A stretch of DNA of 64,000 nt from NCBI GenBank assembly GCA_023101885.1, contig JALPQD010000053.1, forward strand, positions 8,212,979-8,276,978. The letters are read 5' to 3'. The stretch is from Typhlomys cinereus. Lineage: Eukaryota; Chordata; Mammalia; Rodentia; Platacanthomyidae. The notes under the pieces were generated by a model. The model did no database searches and was not told the origin of the DNA. It saw only the letters and a list, made by a program, of their open reading frames with translations. Both the position numbers and the translations under genes were made by a program. This document shows, in pieces, positions 61,401 to 64,000 of the stretch. Each line of letters starts with the position of its first letter. Position 1 is the first letter of the stretch.

Positions 61401-63758
61401 GTACAAAGCAGCCCTTATTCAATATGGGGAAGCAAAAACAGCACATGGTTAGGTTCCAATGAAACCTTCTTTTAAAATCAAGTAGCGGGTCAGAGCCTAT
61501 GGGTCATCATTTTCTGAACTCTGCTTTAGACATTCGTTAGAAGAGATGGCTACCAGGCAATGTTCTCCGAATGTCTGGAAAGTTCTAGATGTGATTTACC
61601 CGAACCCACAGGAAGCCAGAGAGTCTTGAGAAATGAGATGTGCATGTGGAATCTTGTGGCCGCCCCCTCTGCTTCTAGTAACATGTTCCTGGGTCTCCAG
61701 CTGACTGCTTGGTGATCTTAAATGGTACAAAGACCTTCCTCCTTGAATTCAGATCTTCTATCATGGGATTTCTATTTGGGGATTATTCATAGCACCTCAT
61801 TTGCTATTGCTAGGCTTCTGTCTTTGCCATTCTTAGTCCCCACCCCATCCTTTAACCTCAAAGCCCCGCACCAAAAAGGCTGGTCATAGTTTCTTTCTGA
61901 CACCCCCCTTGCATCTCTTGCCCTCTGGTCCTCATGGTATTTTCCCAATCTGAGAATAAACTGAAATGTATTTGAATTTTTTTTTTAATTAAGGATTTCA
62001 GAACAGGTTAATTCATCCCCAGAGGCAGGTAGCATGTCCTAAGCTAGCAGTCACAGAACAAGAAGAAGGTGGGCTTGGCAGGCATTAGAAATAGTCATCA
62101 AGGCAGTGTGAGGTTTTGGTGTGCCCTGTTTTGATAGTAAAAAAGCTTCTTAAGTACATTAGAAGATCTCAAAATGTCAAGAGGATGTGGGAATGCTAAT
62201 AAGCATTATGGTTAACAAAAAATTGGTAAGTGTTCAGTATAAGTGGTTAGTAATTGGAAGTGCTGCTTTGGCAGATGGGGGAGCCAAGGATGAGGGACCT
62301 TGCATCTAGACCTTCAGTGACATCTTGGGCCAGCACCCAACCTGTATCCTCTGATGGACAAGAGCTGAAGATCTCCTTTGCATGTTCTGAGTCAATCCCT
62401 CTATAGAGACCACCTACTTCTTTGGTTTAATTTCTCTGTTCTTTACTCCATGAATTGTTTCCTTAAATTTCCATGGGTGGGCTTTCGGCTCCCCACAGAG
62501 CTGACTCATCCACTCTCTACAGTCAGGTTTGAAGCAAGTATAATTAGAAAACCTACATCCAGGCCGTATGAAAATTGTAAACTAAATCCCTCATCAGGGA
62601 AACAAAGTGAGTCATTCACGTGTCTGTATGCAAACGTCTTCATGGGAAGGGCTCAACAAGCCACTGAAAATATTATTATCACGTAGTGCGAGACCTGGGC
62701 ATGAAAGGTAAGGAAAGCACTAGTCTCCATCAGAAGGAATTGGCTTTAGGGTTTCTTTGGTTTCTGTCATCAGTAAAAAGACTGGGGATTAGGATCTCCT
62801 GTATCCCTTTCTGATTAGAGCTGGAAATTTCCATTGGAACGGTTCACCACTTATGACCCAATCAAGCAATCAAGGAGGACTGTTCTCATGCATTGAAGAA
62901 TACCTTGGTGGCCTTTTGACTTATTTTGCAATATGTGGGTTTCTTATTTCGATTCTTCCCCTCTCCTACAAAATATGAAGACTTAATTTTTAAAATCTAA
63001 AGTACACTGACTTTGAGCTATGTACATAGAGATAATTCCTTTTCTTTTAGTTCTTTAATCTCCAAGTTGAAGTTTCCCTGAAGGTTCCTAAAGTTTGATA
63101 GTCTATATTATTTTCCAAATGAGCAACTCTTTATCAAGAGAGACGTTGAGTCTACTTTTAGATGTAGATGTGACTGAGAAAATGGCCTTGGCCATTTTAA
63201 TCCAAACTAGTTCCCTAATGTCACAGGCAAGGATGTCTTTCTTGCTCACGAGTGTTTGACTAAATTGGTATCTTGCGTTATCACCCTTTTCTTGTGAAGC
63301 ATAAGAAATTAAATCTATGAAAGTTTGAATTGATTTGCTATTTTAGCAGTCTAAAAATGGCCTCATAGGGGACAGGCCTGTTTGTAAATCAGAACTTTGG
63401 ATGGTCTTTGCCAATCTTTGTATTTAACTATAAAGCAATAATTTCTTTGCGTTGGAAGTCTTGACATATCACAATGGAAGGCAGCTAAGAGAGAACTTCA
63501 GAATATGTGTATCATATTTATGTGATGATAAAATAGTTTCTTCACTTATGTGGTAGGAAGAATACAACTTGTCTTTAATAGAGATATTAACCTATTTATT
63601 AAACAGACCAGCTAATTTTCTAATCTTGTGTATTATCAATGACAGGTATTAATACCACATATTTTTCTTCTCTTTTCCAGCAACTTCCGTTTTTCACTCT
63701 ACATGAATCCAAAGCAACAGATGTGGCATCTTTTGTAAAACTGATTCTTGGAGACTAA
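30070..63758 (+). CDS. MAP2K6: MAP2K6 (MKK6) coding region, spliced exons 2-12, 5'-partial
   Basis: Dual-specificity MAP kinase kinase 6, which phosphorylates Thr and Tyr in the TGY loop of p38 MAP kinases downstream of stress-activated MAP3Ks, in cytoplasm and nucleus. The join is 30070-30136, 40877-40925, 41505-41618, 43418-43537, 43771-43887, 44463-44514, 46089-46216, 47372-47449, 49199-49338, 58683-58728, 63681-63758. These segments total 989 coding bases including the stop. The known 334-residue family length needs 1002 plus the stop, so exactly 16 bases (Met1 to the first base of codon 6) lie upstream, outside the window. Every junction is GT-AG and in phase. The order is docking motif, kinase domain from about residue 53, then C-terminal MAP3K-docking segment. 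MKK6 is chosen over MKK3 because the N-terminus (KKRNPGLKIPKEAF) and the C-terminus match MKK6. No pseudogene features were seen. Confidence 0.97.
31087..31375 (+). repeat. Common tRNA-derived SINE, sense, near full length
   Basis: One of the cleanest copies: head 'gggctggagagatggcccaggggttaagactctgcc', B box 'gagttcggatccc', body 'aggtagaagctatccaggatgattcctgaag', and end 'gccctccgatgcacacgtacatgctaag' with an A-rich tail. The CA-containing end explains the microsatellites at the ends of other copies. Confidence 0.9.
32055..32285 (+). repeat. Degenerate TG/ATG tract
   Basis: About 230 bases of TGTG, TGCATG and TATG units with interruptions. Spurious open frames exist on both strands. Confidence 0.85.
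33442..33728 (-). repeat. Common tRNA-derived SINE in the old L1, antisense, with exact target duplication
   Basis: A T-rich start (TTATTATTATT), a TG run, then the reversed body and head ending 'cccctgagccacctctccagcccc'. A perfect 14-base duplication, GAGTTTTACATTTT, occurs at 33428-33441 and 33729-33742. It therefore inserted after the L1 and is relatively recent. Confidence 0.9.
35030..35332 (-). repeat. Common tRNA-derived SINE with (CG/TG)n microsatellite, antisense
   Basis: A GC/GT alternating tract at 35034-35112 (including GCGCGCGCGCG) precedes 'ctgtggagggccaagggtgactttgg', the reversed body, and 'ggatctgaactcaggaccttctgcttgggag...ctgagctatctctccagccc'. Confidence 0.88.
36145..36182 (+). 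repeat. (GT)n microsatellite
   Basis: About 18 perfect GT units with no SINE beside it. Confidence 0.9.
36946..37049 (+). repeat. 53-bp tandem duplication
   Basis: Two adjacent copies of a 53-base unit beginning GAACTTTGTA (36946-36998 and 36999-37049). They differ at one base within the first 51 bases (GTAGTAAG versus GTAATAAG). High identity indicates a recent local duplication. Confidence 0.95.
37599..37856 (+). repeat. Common tRNA-derived SINE, sense
   Basis: Head 'gcgctggagaggtggctcaggagttacgactctgcc', B box 'gagtttggatccc', body 'aggtagaaacaatccaggataatgcc' and an A-rich end. Near-duplicates TACAATTGT (37590-37598) and TACAATTAT (37857-37865) fit a target-site duplication. Confidence 0.85.
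38463..38525 (+). repeat. (CT)n microsatellite
   Basis: About 60 bases of CT repeats with a GT/TTT interruption. It creates repetitive Arg/Glu frames on the other strand that are not coding. Confidence 0.9.
39245..39562 (-). repeat. B4-like SINE, antisense, diverged
   Basis: An (AT)n interruption (39309-39325), then 'gtggaggcccgagggtgttaaggg', a long body, and the reversed tRNA head 'ggatttgaactgtggtcctttggcc...ctttaactgctgagccatctccc'. Confidence 0.55.
39600..40385 (-). repeat. Common tRNA-derived SINE split by an L1, antisense
   Basis: TG-rich start, 'gtgcctgtggaggcccaaggggggc' and the reversed body run to 39841. The reversed head resumes at 40347 and ends 'cccaagtcagctctccatccctg'. The missing middle is explained by a nested L1 insertion. 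Confidence 0.85.
39842..40346 (-). mobile_element. L1 3'-end fragment nested in a SINE, antisense
   Basis: It starts with a T run and pyrimidine-rich antisense 3' UTR, then 'cagtgcttcccccttcctccctcccatcccctg', 'cttgcctctaaggatcctactgcctgg' and 'ggctcttacaatcttgcggccccctcttctgcaaggttccctgag'. An exact 12-base duplication, AAAAGGCAGATT, flanks it at 39830-39841 and 40347-40358. 5'-truncated, about 505 bases. Confidence 0.92.
40877..40925 (+). CDS. MAP2K6: MAP2K6 exon 3 (residues 28-44), linker before kinase domain
   Basis: This short exon of 49 bases completes Thr28 and encodes PPRDLDSKACISIGNQ (residues 29-44). This is the linker between the docking motif and the kinase domain. The acceptor is tctcag and the donor is gtgag. 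It lies far from exon 2 (10.7 kb) but only 579 bases before exon 4. An open frame runs on past the donor into the intron, so the boundary rests on the GT and on continuity with exon 4 (Asn45). The length and sequence match the MKK6 family. Confidence 0.95.
40926..41504 (+). other. MAP2K6: MAP2K6 intron 3
   Basis: A 579-base intron. The only notable content is the (GA)n tract at 41381-41440. The first half looks single-copy. Confidence 0.9.
41381..41440 (+). repeat. (GA)n microsatellite close to exon 4
   Basis: About 60 bases of purine repeat, GAGAGA with two ACAGAGAG interruptions, ending 64 bases before the exon 4 acceptor. Confidence 0.9.
41505..41618 (+). CDS. MAP2K6: MAP2K6 exon 4 (residues 45-82), glycine loop and catalytic lysine
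   Basis: This exon encodes 38 whole codons, NFEVKADDLEP to IMAVK. It holds the start of the kinase fold: the nucleotide-binding loop G60-R-G62-A-Y-G65 and the ATP-anchoring Lys82, the last codon of the exon. The acceptor is gtttgcag and the donor is gtaggc. Residue 57 is Val (GTG). In the human protein, as I recall it, this is Met and is the reported start of a short isoform. Residue 76 is Glu where I recall Gly in human. A (GA)n tract (41381-41440) lies about 65 bases upstream of the exon. Confidence 0.97.
41619..43417 (+). other. MAP2K6: MAP2K6 intron 4
   Basis: A 1.8-kb intron with one antisense B4-like SINE (about 41870-42138), a short poly-T at 42232 and a GTTT run near 43250. The rest looks single-copy, with no further feature seen. 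Confidence 0.9.
41870..42138 (-). repeat. B4-like SINE, antisense
   Basis: 'gtgcatgcgcctgggtgcacgtaggaggctgatgttgatatccagc', 'tattgagacatggctctgtaaaat', 'ccgcctccaagtgctgggatgatgg', then the reversed head 'gggaatctgaattccagtccccatgcaaatgc...ctgagctatctcacc'. Both B1-type and tRNA-type parts are visible. Confidence 0.65.
43418..43537 (+). CDS. MAP2K6: MAP2K6 exon 5 (residues 83-122), helix C region
   Basis: Forty whole codons encode RIRATVNSQEQKR through GALFRE. This covers beta-3 to helix C and beta-4. The helix C position that pairs with Lys82 appears to be Asp99 (RLLMDLD) where most kinases have Glu, which I believe is typical of MKK3/MKK6. The acceptor cctccag and donor gtgagt are strong. 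The next exon is only 233 bases downstream, making intron 5 the shortest intron in the window. Confidence 0.97.
43771..43887 (+). CDS. MAP2K6: MAP2K6 exon 6 (residues 123-161), hinge
   Basis: Thirty-nine whole codons run GDVWICMELMDTSLDKF through GKIAVS. They carry beta-5, the gatekeeper Met129 and the hinge E130-L131-M132, then helices D and E. The acceptor is gtccag and the donor gtgagt. The frame stays open on both sides of the exon in the genomic DNA, so the boundaries rest on GT-AG signals and on alignment to neighbouring exons. A polypyrimidine stretch (about 43709-43743) precedes the acceptor. Confidence 0.97.
43888..44462 (+). other. MAP2K6: MAP2K6 intron 6
   Basis: A 575-base intron with no recognised repeat except an A-rich stretch near 44188-44222. 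Nothing else was seen. Confidence 0.88.
44463..44514 (+). CDS. MAP2K6: MAP2K6 exon 7 (residues 162-178 plus first base of D179), catalytic-loop start
   Basis: This 52-base exon encodes IVKALEHLHSKLSVIHR and the first base of the catalytic Asp179. The HRD motif is therefore split by intron 7. The acceptor is cttgcag and the donor gtaagc. Splitting the Asp codon across exons 7 and 8 (G|AT) is confirmed by exon 8 beginning with AT. Confidence 0.96.
44703..44962 (+). repeat. Common tRNA-derived SINE, sense
   Basis: Head 'acctgagagatggctcaggggttaaagcttttgccta', B box 'gagttcagattcc', and body 'ggcagagccttggaaactccacagcaaagc'. The tail is 'gtcctcttgtacgcacacatacatgtacatgc'. It lies about 190 bases after exon 7, in intron 7. 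Confidence 0.85.
45290..45436 (-). repeat. B1-like SINE, antisense
   Basis: 'cttgttttgtcttgagacaaggtccatgtagttcaggctgg', 'gatcttgaacgcctgttgcttctgcttccccctcctaagtgctaggattacgggcatgtgccac'. This is the classical antisense B1 order. Confidence 0.85.
46089..46216 (+). CDS. MAP2K6: MAP2K6 exon 8 (residues 179-221), catalytic and activation loops
   Basis: The exon starts with AT to complete Asp179 and then encodes VKPSNVLIN through KPYMA. It contains catalytic-loop K181 and N184, the magnesium-binding D197-F-G199, and the activation loop LVDSVAKT. The known activating phosphosites S207 and T211 are both intact, so the enzyme should be regulated normally by upstream MAP3Ks. It ends at Ala221 of the A-P-E motif. 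The acceptor is tttcag and the donor gtaagt. Residue 189 is Thr, which I recall as Ala in human and Thr in mouse. Confidence 0.97.
46217..47371 (+). other. MAP2K6: MAP2K6 intron 8
   Basis: A 1.2-kb intron that looks single-copy. It has a 19-base perfect tandem duplication (46944-46981) and a poly-T run at 47028-47044. Nothing else was seen. Confidence 0.88.
46944..46981 (+). repeat. 19-bp perfect tandem duplication
   Basis: TCATGTTGAGCCAAAAGTC occurs twice back to back (46944-46962 and 46963-46981). Small local slippage or duplication within intron 8. Confidence 0.95.
47372..47449 (+). CDS. MAP2K6: MAP2K6 exon 9 (residues 222-247), P+1 loop and helix F
   Basis: Twenty-six whole codons run PERINPELNQKGYSVKSD to SLGITM. 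They supply P222-E223 of the APE motif and the helix F signature D239-I-W241-S-L-G244, which anchors the C-lobe core. The acceptor ttttcag is normal. The donor gtaata lacks the usual G at +5, so it is the weakest-looking 5' splice site of the set. Exon 10 continues in frame with Ile248. Confidence 0.96.
47829..47976 (-). repeat. B1-like SINE, antisense
   Basis: Poly-T, then 'aaggcaggttctaaatatacatagctcatgttggcctcaaactaacc', 'tgacctttaactcctgatcttcctgtttctctcctcccttagtactgggattatgaacattaccaccgtgcc'. Typical antisense B1, diverged. Confidence 0.75.
48770..49148 (-). repeat. B4-like SINE next to exon 10, antisense
   Basis: TG-rich start, 'gtcagaggtcaacattgggt' twice in tandem (48845-48884, second copy with one change), 'agacaaggtttctcattgaattggg', a B1-type middle, and the reversed tRNA head 'ggatctgaattcaggttgttgtgtctttgcaacaagcccttcaccagctgagtcatcccc'. 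It ends about 50 bases before the exon 10 acceptor. Confidence 0.75.
49199..49338 (+). CDS. MAP2K6: MAP2K6 exon 10 (residues 248-294), C-lobe helices G and H
   Basis: The exon encodes IELAILRFPYDSWGTPFQ through FTSQ and the first two bases of Cys294. It includes the RFPYDSWGTPF segment typical of MKK3/MKK6. The acceptor is tcttctag and the donor gtaagc. A polypyrimidine tract and a ttaac branch-like motif lie in the 50 bases upstream. Immediately before those, an antisense B4-like SINE ends at about 49148, so the conserved splicing space is very short. Confidence 0.97.
51165..51395 (+). repeat. B1-like SINE with CA-rich tail, sense
   Basis: 'acttagaatcccagtgctggggagcggtagagacaggaggatctctggg' and 'gtaagaccctgtcttacaaag' are B1-type. 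A tail with CACACATATGCTCGCACG and similar units follows, as in the composite SINEs. Confidence 0.65.
53600..54003 (-). mobile_element. Old L1 fragment, antisense
   Basis: 'acatagcatttgtttttccgactgcttcattttgcttaacctaatg', 'ttctttatagtggaataaaattgcattg' and 'tagatatctagcttggttccatttcttagctgtgag' are antisense L1 3'-region phrases. Heavily mutated, with a short GT run inserted. Confidence 0.6.
54004..55245 (-). mobile_element. Rearranged L1: antisense 3' UTR joined to an inverted ORF2 segment
   Basis: 54050-54540 is the same antisense 3' UTR as 39842-40346, and 54540-54697 extends it. From about 54698 to 55245 the orientation flips: sense-strand ORF2 C-terminus, still open at 54727-54993 with MPYDPAIPLLGI, FIAALFTIAK and the Cys-rich CWRGCGKKGTPIHCWWEC. 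This 3'-part plus inverted 5'-part arrangement is the product expected from twin priming. It is not an active element. Confidence 0.75.
55255..55560 (-). mobile_element. L1 3' UTR fragment, antisense
   Basis: 'aagcatattgagtact...cctccctttcatcccttatcaatcttcccactccctcccaccctcctgcctgtctgcttctatggaccccagggttccctctggcttatctgctcttgtaggggttcagg' matches the 3' UTR of the L1 at 19760-20030. Confidence 0.75.
55575..55785 (-). repeat. B4-like SINE fragment, antisense
   Basis: 'gggctggccagagagccagtcccagggatcttcctgtctctagctccccagtgctaagttcc' then the reversed tRNA head 'gggacttgaacttgggtcttgggtttgtgttgcaagcccttgactgattgaactatctctgtagccc'. Confidence 0.7.
56555..56702 (+). repeat. (CCCT)n/(CTTCC)n polypyrimidine tract
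   Basis: CCCT units (56559-56588), then repeated CCTTCCTCCTTTCCTCCCTT blocks, then more CCCT units. Low complexity, with long spurious open frames on both strands. Confidence 0.92.
57612..57920 (+). repeat. 0.3-kb (TCC/TTC)n polypyrimidine tract
   Basis: About 300 bases almost purely of C and T in CTC, TCC and CTTC units, with only a few G interruptions. The opposite strand is nearly all purine. The Glu/Gly/Arg open frames on the minus strand are artefacts. Confidence 0.95.
58439..58480 (+). repeat. (CA)n microsatellite
   Basis: About 20 CA units with one CATA interruption, ending roughly 200 bases before exon 11. Confidence 0.92.
58683..58728 (+). CDS. MAP2K6: MAP2K6 exon 11 (residues 294-309), subdomain XI
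   Basis: This 46-base exon completes Cys294 and encodes LKKNSKERPTYPELM. Arg302 is the invariant arginine of kinase subdomain XI (the ERPTYPEL motif). The acceptor is tttattta-ag and the donor gtaagt. It sits alone, 9.3 kb after exon 10 and 5 kb before exon 12. It is too short to stand out as an ORF and was found by its motif. Confidence 0.96.
59235..59735 (-). mobile_element. L1 3' UTR fragment, older subfamily, antisense
   Basis: Shares 'cattcatgctccagcaagtatcataaataagtgagtatatcattgagaaagg', 'gcattagtcctcatcagtctctcagggagg' and 'gtcccaggggataatgtctggcccaccactatccca' with 24255-25205. The cluster 'ggcacttacaatcttactgcccccttcttc' marks the ORF2/3' UTR side. Confidence 0.7.
59850..60067 (+). 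repeat. tRNA-derived SINE, sense, diverged
   Basis: 'ctgtgaggtgattcagcagatagacacctgccacacatgcctgatgattgacattggatcccc' is a decayed tRNA head. The tail has CA-rich sequence and AATAAAAAAATG. Confidence 0.65.
63681..63758 (+). CDS. MAP2K6: MAP2K6 exon 12 (residues 310-334 and stop), DVD docking tail
   Basis: The last coding exon runs QLPFFTLHESKATDVAS to LILGD and TAA. In MKK6 this tail is the DVD region, the docking site for MAP3Ks. The usual residue 311 is His (QHPFF). Here the codon is CTT, Leu, so the helix cap that is normally H-P is L-P. The surrounding residues are conserved and the reading frame is clean, so I read this as a real or sequencing-level substitution rather than decay. The acceptor is ttttccag. 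Confidence 0.95.
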   Translation, partial: QLPFFTLHESKATDVASFVKLILGD

Positions 63759-64000
63759 AAAGCAATGGACTTAAGTGATGGGCCCTTCTGTGGATTGGTG
63801 GTTTTTTTTGGGGGGGGGGGGTGAAGTGAGTTCACTAAGCGCCGATAGGAAGTCATCATTGAGATAACTGAATCCTGGCTCTCCAAGGGTTTTCTCTCCC
63901 TATGTTTTGTTTCTTTTTCCTCTCTTAAGGGGGCCTTGAAATCTCTAGTATAGAATGAACTCTCTAGCTGGATGAAATATGACAAAGGCTTAGGACTTGG
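63759..64000 (+). other. MAP2K6: MAP2K6 3' UTR, start (truncated by window end)
   Basis: Sequence directly after the stop codon. No AATAAA or ATTAAA poly(A) signal was seen before the window ends, so the transcript should continue beyond it. An uninterrupted T8-G12 run (63802-63821) stands out. It is either a homopolymer assembly artefact or a polymorphic tract. Confidence 0.8.

Larger units (their letters stand above)
58729..63680 (+). other. MAP2K6: MAP2K6 intron 11
   Basis: A 5-kb intron. An antisense L1 fragment (59235-59730) and a sense tRNA-derived SINE (59850-60067) lie in its first third. 60070-63680 looks single-copy apart from short AT-rich runs and a small AATAAATAAACGATAT duplication near 60609-60641. 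No feature could be supported there. Confidence 0.88.

Overview
This window is vertebrate nuclear DNA, almost certainly from a rodent. It holds most of one gene on the + strand, MAP2K6 (MKK6/MEK6), the dual-specificity kinase that activates p38 MAP kinases. Eleven coding exons (exons 2-12 of the usual twelve) were placed by translation. All have AG/GT borders and compatible phases. Joined, they give residues 6-334 of a 334-residue protein ending at a TAA (63756-63758), and only 16 coding bases of exon 1 are missing. No frameshift or premature stop was seen. The catalytic residues (G-loop, K82, HRD D179, DFG D197), both activation-loop phosphosites (S207, T211), the N-terminal p38-docking motif and the C-terminal MAP3K-docking region are present. 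One unusual change is Leu for the expected His at residue 311.

Layout: 1-30069 is the 3' part of a long intron 1, rich in repeats. Exon 2 (docking motif) is at 30070. A 10.7-kb intron 2 follows. Exons 3-10, with most of the kinase domain, are clustered at 40877-49338. A 9.3-kb intron 10 leads to exon 11 (58683), and a 5-kb intron 11 leads to the last exon (63681). The window ends about 240 bases into the 3' UTR. No other protein-coding gene, functional RNA gene or promoter was found.

The rest is rodent intronic repeats: (i) a tRNA-derived B2-superfamily-like SINE with recognisable pol III A and B boxes, in both orientations, often carrying a TG/CA microsatellite; (ii) B1-like and B4-like (tRNA head plus B1-type middle) SINEs; (iii) 5'-truncated L1 fragments, all antisense to the gene, several with exact target-site duplications, one nested inside a SINE and one with a twin-priming-type inversion; (iv) long polypyrimidine tracts and microsatellites. 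B1, B4 and B2-superfamily SINEs together point to a mouse-related (myodont) rodent. The B2-like consensus does not look like standard murine B2, so a jerboa/jumping-mouse-type lineage is a guess only.

I found no evidence of a new biological system. The points most worth checking are the H311L change, the loss of the Met57 start used for a human short isoform, a SINE ending about 50 bases before exon 10, a 53-bp tandem duplication, a 0.3-kb mirror-type polypyrimidine tract in intron 10, and two repeat-free blocks that may be conserved non-coding elements.
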